Source: Panax quinquefolius (Eukaryota > Streptophyta > Magnoliopsida > Apiales > Araliaceae). Taken from it: 64,000 nt of DNA. The position numbers and the translations under genes are program-made. The notes beneath the pieces were generated by a model. It did not search any database. It had not been told where the DNA came from and was given only the letters and a program-made list of their open reading frames with translations. The stretch lies in the NCBI GenBank assembly GCA_020205615.1, contig CM035156.1, positions 19,557,128-19,621,127 on the forward strand. The letters are read 5' to 3'. Shown piece by piece: positions 11,108 to 23,963 of this stretch (position 1 is the stretch's first letter; each line of letters starts with the position of its first letter).

Positions 11108-12862
11108 GACATACATAGAAAGATTTAATTTAAATGACGCCGTGACATTGATGGCGTTGAAGAGACAAATATTATGTTTTAAAATTAAAGATATAATTTA
11201 TTTTTAAAATTAAATAATAATATATTAATTTTTAAATTGATGTAAATTTATTTAATTTACTTCATAAAATTATTATAAATATAATGTTTAATCTTAAAAA
11301 TTAAAGTATATCTCTGGTTTTAAAATGGAGGGTGTAATACCACACTCCTGCATTGAAAGATATGAATTTTTTTTGTTTATGTATAAAAATTAATTTAATA
11401 ACAATAATACATTTAATTATGACAAGTACATTTCATAAATATGTATGTGAATACGTATATATCGTTCAATTTGTATGCATCTTTATGCATATAAAAAATA
11501 TATCGACTTAGAAATAAAATCTAAAACATTCACAATAATTTAGCACAATTTTGTTTTTACTTTTTAACAGATTTCAACAATTTGTTAATATCTTTAAGCC
11601 TATAAAATATAAATAGGAGAATCCTTCTCTTTACAAGTAAAAATTAATATTTTTAATATTATATTATTCAAGAAACCCTTCTGTTTGATATGATAGGCCA
11701 CGCCCTTGTCAACCTTGTCTATGCTATCTACAAAGTCTTATTGGCATATTTACTATTCATGTGACAAATCTTATGAAGTTATGAAAATATCAATTCTATA
11801 TATCGAATTTGCCGGCTTATGAATACAAATAAAATTTAAAACATTCACAATAATGTAGCACATTTTTTTAATGAATTTCAAAGATGACCTGCAATTTTTT
11901 TTTGGTATAAAGCTTTACGCTTTAAGTTGGTGCAAGTTCCGCACGCTGTTAGGGATTAAAAAACAATAAAGTTAGCACATTTTTTTTAATGAAAATGGTA
12001 AAATTAGGACGCCGTTGCCGGGGATCGAACCCGGGTGACAGGCGGATATACTTACCACTATACTACAAGTTTTAGAGTGAAAAATAAAACTATATGATGA
12101 GTAGATATGAAGTGAAAGGTTTGTAGTCTTGTTCCAATTGAATGAATAGATAATAAATTAGTGAGCAATCCCAAAACAAAATATATAAAATAGAATCTAT
12201 GCAAAACATTATTGCCTAGACAGCTGAATCAATTAATTTGATCCGTCTTGTCTTCAAAACACATATAATCTTATCCTTTCAACATTTGTTGTTGATGGAA
12301 TGTCCATTTGCATTATGTGCAGTGGTTGTGTATTTTTCTATCTATTTAGAGTAAAACATTACTAGATTAGCAGCATAAGCAATTTTTTTCCTTATATTTA
12401 TAATATTCTTTATGTTATAAACACAAAAAAATTAGTATTAATATACATTAATATTGTAAATATAACATTTGAAATCTTTTTATTTTATTTTTATAAACTC
12501 AATAACAATATAAAAAAACATATACCTTTTCTATTATTTAAATCATGTTTTCTATATTTTCTTTTTGATTCAAAACTCAAAAACATAGTGGAAGTAAGGA
12601 GTTGGAGTTTTAATTAGGGAACTGATGTTTACTTATAAAAAATAATATTTTATATGACCCTTTTATTTGAATAGTTTCCTTTTAATTAAGGTATTACAAT
12701 AAAACCCTTATTTAAAAATACTACATATAAGAATAACATCTATATATATTATAAAAAAATTGATCCAAATTTGGACCAGTTATAAATAAGAATAACATAA
12801 ATTGTAATATATTTATATATTTTAAGTCCAGATAAAAAAACTATACCTCTATATAAGTAATA

Positions 12863-12870
<8 letters not shown>
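11108..12870. other. AT-rich intergenic sequence
   Basis: No coding sequence longer than chance was seen. Apart from the tRNA remnant at 12010-12071 this is AT-rich sequence with short homopolymer runs and no repeat structure I can define. Confidence 0.6.
12010..12071 (-). pseudogene. tRNA-Asp(GUC) pseudogene
   Basis: On the minus strand the sequence reads TTGTAGTATAGTGGTAAGTA (D-arm side), then CCGCCTGTCAC with the GUC anticodon, then CCCGGGTTCGATCCCCGGCA (T arm) and ACGGC. This matches plant tRNA-Asp. The 3' half of the anticodon stem and the variable loop (about 8-9 bases) are missing, because the anticodon loop runs straight into the T arm. The 5' acceptor strand reads AACTTG and no longer pairs well with the 3' strand. 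It cannot fold into a working tRNA. Confidence 0.85.

Positions 12871-12909
<39 letters not shown>
12871..12909. repeat. (TA)n microsatellite
   Basis: An uninterrupted TA dinucleotide run of about 39 bases. Confidence 0.95.
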
Positions 12910-12917
<8 letters not shown>

Positions 12918-12930
12918 CAATATTAATTTT

Positions 12931-13100
12931 AAAAGACTATATTTTCTATAAAAGATTACATTTCCTATAAAGAACTACATTTTCCTATAAAAATACATTT
13001 CCTATAAAAAACTACATTTTCCTATAAAAGACTATATTTCTTATAAAAGACCATATTTTCTTATAAAAGACTAAATTTTCTATAAAAGACTACATTTTCT
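12931..13100. repeat. ~19-bp tandem repeat array
   Basis: About nine degenerate copies of a 17-22 base unit built around CTATAAAAGACTACATTTTC. Units vary in length and at one or two positions. It lies about 330 bases upstream of the BSD-domain gene. Confidence 0.8.
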
Positions 13101-13433
13101 TAGTTTGAAAATCTAAATAATTTATGTTTTCTTTAATTTTTGTTAAAATGGATAATTTTTGGTGTTCGGAAAATATTTTGTATCAATCATACTATTTAAG
13201 AATAACATACTCATTTAGAATCTGAAATAGTTTGGTCACCAAGTACATTCTTGTTTAGCTTCAAGTACCGAACGACGTCGTTGGTGGTCTTAGCTGACAA
13301 CTTATACAGTTGTACAGCTTATGTACGAACACTGCAAACAAGTCAGGCTCATCCCCTTCTTGGTTCCATTCACAAATCTCGACGGCGACGATCTGACATT
13401 CACCACTCTCTTTCTCGATCCAAATTCAAAATT

Positions 13434-16400
13434 ATGGCATGGTTTGCGCGATCTATTGCCAACACTCTCAATCTCGACGACGACAAAGAAGACCCCAATA
13501 GTATAAATGAACCAAACGCTAAAAACACCACCGATGAACACAAAAACCAAGCAGCACCCGATGATTCAGTACCATTATCACCTGGCCGCGGCGTCAAAGA
13601 AGACCTCTCGGAGCTCACCAAAACCCTAACGCGCCAATTCTGGGGCGTCGCCTCTTTTCTCGCTCCTCCACCTTCCTCCTCCGATTCGAGCCCGCGCTCT
13701 GGTCCACACGATCCGGAGGAATCCGACCCGGCGGGGATTCCGGGAATACGCAGCGACTTTGCAGAGATTGGAGGGAGGTTCAGGAGTGGGATCTCGAAGC
13801 TGTCTAATAATATGGCGGCGGTGTCGGAGATTACTACGAAGATGGCTTCCAATTTTCTTCAATTGGGGTCCGACGACAAGGGGAATGATTATTCCGATTC
13901 TTCGGCGAGAGGTGCTGCTGTGGGGGTAACTGATGACGTTGTGGCTTTTGTCATGGATATTGCTATGCATCCCGAGACTTGGTTGGATTTTCCTTTACCT
14001 GGAAATGAAGACGATGAAGAAGGTGCATTTTTCTTTATATGATTTTGGATTGGAGAAGTGTTTCCTTGACTGTTAGTGCTTGCCGAGTACGATTTCTCTT
14101 AGTTATAACAGTTAAACATGAAAATATAACATTTTTTCTTTTCTTCTGGGTTTATCAGTGTTTATTTTCAAATTTATTCATCATTTCGACTTATCTGAAT
14201 AAAAGGTAGGGGGGGTTCACCTGTTAGGTTTGTGAAACTTAAGGGTGGTTTTGTTAAATTGTACAGATATCAAACTACTTGGCTGCTTGGCTATGTAAGT
14301 CAGAATTTGAAAAACGTGGCATCTGGTATAACTCTCATTGATAGCTAGAAAGATTGAATGATAAGGCTTCTTCTGTATAGTATTGGAAGGGCCCCCCCTC
14401 CTCTGTGTTTATACCTTTCTATTTACTTGTCAAAGATAAAACAAAAAGATTAAAGGGGAAAATGTGTTTTTTTGTTGGGTATTTTAAAATAAGGCCTCCC
14501 TGCCTTATAATTTCAGTTCATCAATGTAGTATTCATTTTGCATAGCTAGAATTTGAGTATAAACTAAAAGCTGATCTCCTTTTTTGGTCTACTAAGTTAT
14601 GTGAATCTTAACTGATCTGATTACATATCTCGATTTGTTCTTTATTTTTTTCTACTGTTTTCTCCGTCTTTAAGAAATATATAAGAAATGCTCTTCGAAA
14701 ATTCTCGTGGCTGGATACAGTCTCGTAAACTTTTTGCCACTTCAAAGCATCAGAATTGGTTCCATTGTACTCTAGGAAATTCCTTCACCTCCAACCCCCC
14801 TCCCGCCTTCTGCCTCCCCATCTTCACCTAAAAGAAAAAGTGAAACAATTCAGTAGGCTGTTTTTCTTTGAGAATGGAAACCATATCCTTGCAGTGACCT
14901 GAGAGTCATAGAATGTGGGTTTATGTTAGTAAACAGGCCTCTCTTTGCCTGATAATGTGGAACTGATATATTAAACATACCGACTTTGGACATGTAATGT
15001 TTTTCCTGTTCACCAGATTTCGACATGTCTGATGCCCAGCAAGAGCATGCACTGGCTGTTGAACGCTTTGCGCCAAGATTGGCTGCTCTGAGGATGGAAC
15101 TTTGCCAAGGTTATATGAGTGATGCATGCTTCTGGAAGATTTATTTTGTATTTCTGCATCCTAGACTTGACCAACATGATGCTGAAGTTTTGTCAACACC
15201 CCAGGTAAGTTTGTTTGGCACAATGTAGAAGTTGTTACTATATATTTAATTTGACAGTTTTTCTTTTATATTTCTCTTTGACAAGACCTCCTCTGCTTTT
15301 ACCACACCAAGGCTGTAGGAAATAGTACTTACCCACAGGATTGCTACCTGAACTTTTTAGAGTGTTATCCCTGTTAGAGTAGATGTCAACATTTGATGTG
15401 GATGGGGTGTATTTCCTATTGATAAAATTAGTTAGACGCATACTTAAATTAGCATCTCGAACTAAGGAAAAGAGAAAAGAACTCGAGCATCAGTAGAAAT
15501 CCCCTCAAGTCCTGTATACGTCTTCTAGTTGTGTATAAATTTCAATGAAGTGATATATCAACTTCCACCATGGATCGGAAACAAAAACTGGTAAGCTGGT
15601 TGATTCTCAGCTGTGATCTACTCCCTCGGTTCCATATTAAGTGTCGTTTTAGAGAAAAATACTGATTCCTAATTAAGTGTTGTTTGCATATTTTTAGGAG
15701 AAATTTTCTCATATTTTCCTGAAAAATCTCTATTTTCAAGTGCAACACTTTCCAAGTAAATTTATTTTCATAAAAACACAACACCTAATTCCTCTCCACT
15801 TTCCAAGGAAATTTATTCCTATAAAAACACTACTTACTCTATTCTATTCTCTCTCTTATTTAAGGAGAGATACACGTTAGTTTGCACCTTAATTGGAGGA
15901 GAGAGACTACCAACACATAAGGGGTAAATATGGAAATTGGGACCTATATTAATTACAAAGTAATGATATTCTTAATATGTGTGTTTTATGTACTAACGAC
16001 ACTTAATATGGAACCGAGGGAGTATTGTTTAGTGTTGAAGTGACTTTATAGTGTCCAATTGACATCAACAGTGAGAGTTTTAGTTAATTTGGACTTGTAT
16101 TGTTTACCTCCTACTTATATCAACCCTTGTTTTGACAGTGCTGAAGCTTATTGATCTGGTCTTATTTTATCAGTAAACTTCATTAGCTTCTTTTTATAGT
16201 TTTGTATTGTCAGAAAATTATTATGGATTTTCTCAACCACTTTAGGGATGGATGATGATCTTGGATTTCAGTTTTCACTTCATGGGATTCTTAAATCTTG
16301 TTATTCTCATTTTTGGTTGAATGAAGACTTTTAAGAACGAATTGATATTGTGATTCTATGGAAATAATGTGTCTAAAAAAAATTGTACTTCTCTTTTGAA

Positions 16401-19400
16401 TAATTGTTGTTGAGAAATCATGGAGGCAAATTATATATAACAAACTTTAGCTGCTATTTTGATTACCTTTACTTTATTAATAATTTATCCTTTATTTTGT
16501 TGGCAAACTTTTGGCCAAGTTATTTAATCAAGTTTATCCTTGTAACAGTTTTTTTCCGACATAAGCTGCTGTACTTGTCATAAACATCAACAGCAAATCT
16601 TTGCTTATCTTTACTTTATTAATAACTCATCTATGTGTTCTGTACTTAGCTTTTCTCTTACCTTTTTGTGAAAGGCATATTGTAATCTCTAATTGTCAGT
16701 TTGTTCACATACCCTTCTCCTGCTATTTATCCAAATTCTTGTTTTGGCTGATTTTTTATTTTTATTTTTCTTTGTGGAATATAACTATTTTTGAAGTTCT
16801 TTTCTAGATGTTGGCAAGGGAAATGCTGCTAGAGCTTTCTTTTTGTTTTGTTATTTTAGTTCTGACATGGAATTTTAAATTACATTTGAGGACAGTCATT
16901 CAGAGGATGACCTTTGGTATAAGGGCTCTTCTTGTCTTCTGGCTTGATATTTTATTCAAAATTCAAAACATGGCATTTTCAACAACTAAAATAAGATCTA
17001 TGATGTTTTTGTTTGCTGTTCTTTTGTATTATAAGGAGGAATTTTCTGGAGCTCTAGCTTCTCCCTATTTGGACTTTCTGGATGATTTTTTACTTGGTAT
17101 TTTTGTCTTACTTGGCAGGACCGAGTGTATAGTCTGTTTCTTGGGTTTTTGGTGAGTATCGGGAGGGATACTTCCTTGGGTATAGCATTATTAGAAGCTT
17201 GCAGATTTGTACACGTTTTCCACTCCTGTAGTCCTGTTTATATTAAATTTCTTCACTTGCATGTAAAAAAGTATTGGGTCTACTTATACATCGAAATCTC
17301 CTAGGCTTCCCCCTGAGGGGTGGAGCTACATATGGCCAAAGGGGCCTTCCCTACCTCTCCCCTTGCAGGAACAAGATAAAGAATTGCTTATACAACCCTT
17401 CATACAGTAGGTCATCTTCAAAAATTTATATACATATATTACATCCCCTTCATGATATTGCAATGGTCTAGCATCTGTTCCCCATCCTTTACTATGGCTC
17501 CAAAGCCAAATATCGAGGCCACCCATGTCCTAAGAAAGGTTTGAAGCTTAACTTTGGAGGTTACTTTCTTAACTAATCTTGATTCATCTAGGAACTGGAA
17601 ATGCAATTAGGGAATCAGATACGGACATACAGTTCTTCACTCTCTTTAGGAAGCACATCAAAGATTAGGTTACCAATCAAAGTAAAAATGTGGTCTATTG
17701 AAGGCATTAGAGAGTTATTATGTTATGTGCATCTGGTTGAAAACTACTTAAAGTGGGCAAGTGAAAAAGCAAGCTCCTGGGGCTTGTTCCTGCTAATATA
17801 TGTTGGGGTAGACCTTATATTATTTGTATGGAATTTCAATGTTCTAAAAAGCGGGCCTAGGCAGGGCCTGGGAGGGAGATTTTTTATATCAAGTCAATTT
17901 TAATATTTTATCTTATATTTATCAAAACAAAACAATAATATAAAGAAAAACAATCTATAATAAAGATAATAAAGACATTTGCTTAAATTTCAAACACATT
18001 CATAATGCTAATGTCAAAGTTCAAACACAAACATGCAATTGTTCAAAATTCAAACATATTTTTAATGTATTAGTTTTATTCATAAACAAGATTGCTATTA
18101 AATAATAAAATTTAAAATTTCAAGAATTTAATTCAATATTAAAACTTAAGAAACTAAACATAAATTTAAGAATTATATTGAATTAAACTAAATATTACAA
18201 ATGTATCATTTATATAATTTGAAGTTGGTACAAGTTCAAAAAATTACAACTATAATAAAATTATCCATTTTGACTTGATATTATTCACTTCTTGTTGTGA
18301 TTTGATATGCTACAGCATGTATTATAAGTATGGTAAATCATTAAAAAAATAAATATATCAAGATTTGGTTTGGGTAGTTATTAAAATAAAAAAAAACTTC
18401 TCTGCTTAGACCCCACCTAAGCCCCGCTTAATTTTTTGGAGGGATTTTCTTGTCGCCTTAGGCCTATGTGAGGCGCCAGGGGGGCCTAGCGCCTAGGCGG
18501 GGCGTCAAGAGGGGGCTTAGCGCCTAGGCGGACCTAGGCAGGGATTTTTAGAACACTGTGAAATTTGAAGATGGTATTACAGAGGCATGCAGTGTTGCCA
18601 AGAGTGGATAGCTATTTTTAAGCCACTTGGATGCTAATCTTGGATGCATAGAACAGAGTGGTGATTAGTTGTTTGAACCTTTTTCATATAGTACATTTTT
18701 TATTTTGTCCGTCCTTAATTTTTCTAATATAAGGTATATTCCTTTTTTTTCTTTCCAAGTATCTTGGGCTAGAAGTATGAAATGCTTTCACTTCTAAGGA
18801 ACAAATTATTATCTTTGCCCGCCCTTAATTTTTCTAATATGAAGTATATTCTTTTTTTTTTCTTTTTAAGTATCTAGGATTAGAAGTATCAAATGCTTTC
18901 GCTTCTAAGGAAGAAATTATTATCTTTGCCAGAGTACCTCATTTCCTTTTTTAATTAACTTCTTTTATCATTTCGATAAGGTGAATATCATAAAGGATAT
19001 CTTGCCCCAAAATGAGAGTCCACTTTAAGAAGTCCAAAAGTTTGAAGATATTTATCAAAAATTCCAAAATTTTAAGGATACCTTGACTTTTAACCTAATC
19101 AACGCCAAAATTAACAAAAATAGTTTTTACTTTTATAGATTGAGTTTTGGTACACTAATTTTGAAAATGGACTCTTATTTTGGGACACCCCGAAAGGGGA
19201 ACACGGAGTTGCTGACATTTGGTAACAGTTACCCTAAAGGGTTTGGGCCGTTTGGTTCATGAACTTCTTTTAGTAAAGAATTATGCGATGGTTAACGTAG
19301 GTGATTGTATATTTGTGCCTCATTACTAATTGAAGTAATACCCATGTATGAACTTTTCCATATTCTCTTTTCCTTGAGCAAAGTGGAAAGTTAGTTCCCA

Positions 19401-20130
19401 TAATTGATACTTGATGTTGTGAATGCAGATTGTGGAAGCCAGAGCCTTGTTGACACACAATATTAAGAACCGTACCAAGGCAAATCCAGAACAAGACTGG
19501 TCAAGCAGGGACACTCCATATTCGAAAGATGTCAGTAACACGCCAGGTGAAGAATGTCTTTCTGTGCCGTCTGCTCAATCAAATTCCGTGCCCATTGAGA
19601 CATCTGCTCTCGAATCATTTGCTTCCCCTCCGGCAGCTGATTTCGAGACTGAGAAGTACCCAGTTGTAGGTAGTGAAATTCAAATTGTTGAGAAGTCTGT
19701 CATCAAAGAAGGGAATGTAAACCAGAGCAAAGATCAAAACTTACGTTCCAGTCCCCCCTTTAATGCCGTTGAAAAAAGTGATGTAGATGATGCAGATGAT
19801 TGGTTGAAGGAAGAAACTTCAGAAATAGTTGGTTCAAGTAGAACCACTATCCCTATTGATAATGACGAGGATGTATCCTTCAGTGATCTTGAAGAGGATG
19901 AGGGAGATGTTCCGACAAGCTACAAAAAAGTAACTTACTGCTCTGATTCTTCTACAAAAGACTCGCGAGACTGGGTTCAGTTGAGTAGAAGCTCTGCTGA
20001 CTCAGCTAAGGCTATCAATTCTGTCACTATTGAACCTGCTGGTGCTGGATCTGAGCAGGTAAGGACCCATAACCCTGAGAGCAAGGAATCTAATGACTGG
20101 CTAGACCTTGATGACATTGATGTGGCATGA
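13434..20130 (+). CDS. BSD domain-containing protein, three exons
   Basis: Exons 13434-14022, 15017-15204 and 19429-20130 join in frame (GAAG|GTGCAT, CCAG|GTAAGT donors; CACCAG and AATGCAG acceptors) to give about 492 residues. The N-terminal part is polar with a Pro/Ser stretch. HPETWLDFPL and then FAPRLAALR and SDACFWKIYF form the BSD domain, with the invariant Phe-Trp at about residues 235-236. The C-terminal half is acidic and low-complexity and ends in DWLDLDDIDVA. BSD modules occur in TFIIH p62 and in synapse-associated-like proteins. Plant members of this architecture are uncharacterised, so no process is assigned. An in-frame upstream ATG at 13251 exists, but the start at 13434 gives the usual MAWFARSIA N-terminus. 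Intron 2 is 4.2 kb and swollen by MITEs. Confidence 0.85.
15621..16022. mobile_element. Stowaway-type MITE (402 bp) in BSD-gene intron 2
   Basis: The left end begins CTCCCTCGGTTCCATATTAA and the right end is its exact reverse complement. The inverted repeat is perfect for 28 bases, through AGTGTCGTT. TA dinucleotides flank both ends (15619-15620 and 16023-16024), the Stowaway (Tc1/mariner) target duplication. No transposase ORF is present. Confidence 0.9.
17837..18558. mobile_element. hAT-type MITE (722 bp) in BSD-gene intron 2
   Basis: The left end reads CAATGTTCTAAAAAGCGGGC; the right end read inward is CAGTGTTCTAAAAATCCCTG. Flanking 8-bp duplications are TGGAATTT and TGAAATTT (7 of 8 match). 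The right subterminal region repeats GCCTAGGCGG-like GC-rich motifs and the interior is very AT-rich. It carries no transposase. Confidence 0.8.
18711..18932. repeat. 110-bp tandem duplication
   Basis: Two adjacent copies, starting at 18711 (GTCCTTAATTTTTC) and 18821 (GCCCTTAATTTTTC), each ending AAATTATTATCTTTGCC. They differ at a few positions and in a T-run. Confidence 0.85.
19007..19190. mobile_element. Degenerate Stowaway-like MITE
   Basis: CCCCAAAATGAGAGTCCACT on the left mirrors ATGGACTCTTATTTTGGGAC on the right, as in the CCCAAAATAAGAGTC core of mariner-type MITEs. The outermost CTCCCTCCGT part and the TA duplications are not visible, so it is old or trimmed. It lies in BSD-gene intron 2, about 240 bases before exon 3. 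Confidence 0.5.
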
Positions 20131-21287
20131 TGTTGCTGCGAAATCTTTATAATTACTCCTATGATTTATGTATTTTTTCTTTGTTTTTGTGAATAGTTTA
20201 TTTACAGTTCTTGAGTCTGTATTTAGGCTTTGGAAACTGAATGTGTGTACATAAAGCTCATATGAACAATGAAATAACGTGCAGTGCTACATGTTGATGA
20301 TACCCTAGTGCCCTATCATCCTAATGGTGAAATTCCTTGGAAGTCCCAATGTTAATTAGTGTGTTGTTGAGTTGGAGATGCGTGTTCATATAGGCATAAA
20401 AATTTGCAAGATGCGGTGGAATCTGTCGTAAAATAAATCTTTTAGCTTGGGTTCCTTCTGAATATCTCAAGGTTAGTCTTTCATTTTCCTTGAAGACTGG
20501 GAAATTTGAGCCTAACTGATTTTCAGTTATAGATGATATTTTCTTTAATAGCCAAATTTCAAGCATCCTAATGTAAAATAAAAAATAAAAGAAAATGATA
20601 CAGCTATGTGTACTCGGAATATCTTATTACTATTCCGTGTAGAAATATAAAAATTTATGAAGGCTACACTGCATCCGATGTCCAGTGAGCTTTTATTATT
20701 CTCGGAGCATCTACAGATGACAAAGATATTTGGGTTACAATTACTGTTTACATGTAAGGATACCCATTAAAGGATTATATATCGAAGACTTGATAGTTTA
20801 TATTCTTTTCTGTTCCAAGCTAGTAAGCTTTATGAGTTAGTATAACTATCCCTTTCCAGGCAGGAATGCCAATTCCACTTGTTTTGAAAAATATGCTCTA
20901 AGTTCCCCATTCTTAGACCCCTCTATTATTGACTTTCTAGGTTATTTTATTTACACCAATTGCTCAAATACAAATGTATGTAGGAAAATATTTTTGATAA
21001 AAGAATAGAACTAGGTATACATTTACATACCTATATTAACAACTTCCTATTCAGAGCCTTACAGAAAGAAGTAACTTCACCCTTTTTGCAACCGAGAGAA
21101 CCCAGCAAAGAAACAAATGCGGACTTAGGACTTAATGGGTCTGAAATTGCTCGAGAGTCGATCAAGCTGTGAACAGTGAGAATTTTGGTCCATCTTCAAC
21201 ATCAGTGCTCGTGCTTGTGCTTCTGCTCATGCCTGTGCCTCTGCCTGTTGTTCTTGCTGAAGTTTGAGGAGAAGCTCGGGCAGAGGA

Positions 21288-22649
21288 TTAATTAACCACT
21301 AGAATAATACCCCCGATTTCTCTCCTCACAGCCTCCACTGTATCCGAGTTCACATTGTATCCCCGAGTGTCTGTAACATAAAATGACCCAATTGCTCTTT
21401 CTTCACGTGTTCCAAGCTCCGCCCTTGCAATAGATAATCCCTTCTCCCTAAACATCCTTGTAACATCTGAGAGCAATCCCACCCTGTTTACAGTGCTGAC
21501 ATCTAGCCTCAGTCCCTATATACATACAATCAATCTCAGTGTCATATATATGATTCCTTATTAGAGCAATTATTACTTATTTTTGGTAGAAATGAAACTC
21601 TCCATTTTCTGAGATCACTTACATGGGAAACTCTCCTTTCAACTGCTCTCAAGCACTTGGTTACCATCCTTTCATTCTCCGTATTCAAGGTGCATCCATC
21701 TTTATGCTGAATGCAATACTCCTATACATGATTTCGTAGAATTAATTAAGTTGGAAAAAATAGTCCAAAGTGATAATAAATTAGTGAAAATAGTCACATC
21801 CCACCTATCATCTTGCAAACGTGACCTTGGGGTTTTGTCCTAAACCTCAAGCGAGAGATTTATTGTTACCTGGACAGCAGTGGAGTCGCTGCTTTTCCTT
21901 ACAGTTCTCTGCGCCTTTCATGCGACCTTCCCAGGTAATATACCTCACCACCACCACCACCACAACAAGAAAGCAATTCATCGTAATATTCTATATCGTC
22001 GGCCATTAGCTGATGAAGCCTCCGTTCGGTATGGGTCCTGCTCGGTGTGGGAACAGCCAACCTCACGCTTCGCCGCTTCCCTTCACAATGATGGGCTTCC
22101 ACCACGATCTCTAGTCGGCCCCGTATATGGGCCAATCTGCATGGGTCTGTGATGGGGCTGCTGCTGTTGGATTCATCTTCCACGTAGAGGATGCTTGCAA
22201 CTCGGGTGTTGTGGGTCCATGCCACAGCAGCAGATACGTGGCATCCCAACTCAGCTAGCACAACTGTTATCTCTGACATCAGCCCTGGTCGGTCTGTCCC
22301 TGTGATTTCGATAGTCGTTCGATCAGTTGAGATGTCGCGTGGTGTCGCATCTCGGATACTTGTTTGCACCTCTGCCTTCCCCTTTCTACTTGCACACGTT
22401 GCCTGTAAAAGTAATGTATGCAGCTGTATCACAAAACTTTTTCTTCTGTTTAATTTGTTTATATATAAGTTTGGTTATATTAGTAAAATTTATCTTCCTT
22501 AACTAATATATTTCTTTTATAATCTTGAAGAGAGAGAGAGTAGGGAAGTATATAAGAACCTGCTGTATGTAATGTATGAGGCTTTGGTCAGTAATTTTGT
22601 TCCCAAGCTGGTCCGTCACGTGAAACACTGGTCAACAAACACACTCGCA

Positions 22650-22702
<53 letters not shown>

Positions 22703-23913
22703 ATTCTATCCATATTGTTGGGAAGAACTCCATTTTTAGTAATGTATTTCTACCTTTATCTTCTTATTATGTATGTAATTTTTTTTTTTAATAAGCATAA
22801 ATATATCTCTGTATGCGGTTTGGCCAAATTCATGGTTCTTTCAACAACCCATTTATGGAATCCCATATATATATATATATATATATATGTAGGCACTTGG
22901 GCAACTCTTATAAAAACTTAGAAACAAACTGGGGTTTGTAATTATTCTCCATGCTTATTTCATTTTTGAAAATGAGTAAAACTTGGTAATTAATATTTGA
23001 TAGAAAAGTGGATAGAATTAGAAATAACATGTACAGTAAATATATAGCTATAGATGTAGATGTAGATATAAAAACTAACCATCCATGAACCAATCACCGT
23101 CAGAAGAAATGTAAGATTTGGAGATAACAAGATCGAGATCCGTAAGAAGTTGAACTATCTCCAGCAATATCTCGTCCTTGTTTGCGCTATTAACCTTTTT
23201 AACCAAAAACTCATGAAATTAGTTCACATGACTTAAGTAGATCTAGCTACTAGTTAGTACGACTAGATCGAGAAAGCAGCAGCCTGGTCCCAGGCCAGCC
23301 ATGCCAATTTGCAAGGGCTAAAGTTACGATCTTAAGTTTTCAAATCCTATGCTTGCATGGTTAGACTTTGAATACAACTAGATCATCATGCACTTATATA
23401 TATAGATAGTTCTATCTCCTCCTGCTCTGTTGAAAAAGGAGAAGTAACATATAATCAAATTAAGAAGGGATAATATAATATATAAAAGGAAAGAAGAATA
23501 CTAATAGCTAGTATTCATTATATACAAAAGCTTCTGCAGATCTCTGATTTATGGTAAACTTTTCATTCTTATGGACTCTCAAGTCGGTTGCTCAGGAACC
23601 ACAAGCTAGAACGCACGTACATTTGTATGAAGACCGATAAACCTGGCTGGATTAATTAAGTTAATTACTCCTATTTAGGTTACAGTTAATTGTCAAGTTT
23701 TGGTAGCTAACCTTGACAAGCGTGCAGTCTTGGCAGGCGTCATTGTCGATACAAACCCTGCAAATTAATGGAGTATATTAAAATCGAGCCATTACTTACA
23801 TATATATATATATATATCATCACATGCATATATCATTCATTGAGGAAGCTGCTCAACCCATTAGCTAGGTTTCTGAGTCGATCCATGATATTTATTGATA
23901 AGAGAATAATATG

Positions 23914-23963
<50 letters not shown>

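Noticed and set aside
13251..13433. 61-residue N-terminal extension of the BSD protein
   Set aside because: The extension is basic and unlike the family; the ATG at 13434 gives the expected MAWFARS start. An upstream in-frame ATG is simply available.
16601..17155. Two adjacent hydrophobic ORFs inside the BSD-gene intron
   Set aside because: T-rich intron sequence; exons 2 and 3 of the BSD gene join in frame without them and no family was recognised.
21721..21869. Possible remainder of ACT3 between exon 5 and exon 6
   Set aside because: Weak base-level resemblance (AGGACAAAACCCCAAGG, GATGTGACTATTTTCAC) is not translatable in one frame and may be unrelated repeat sequence.
22649..22921. ORF with a long Ile-Tyr run
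   Set aside because: Translation of an AT microsatellite within the ACR1-like intron.
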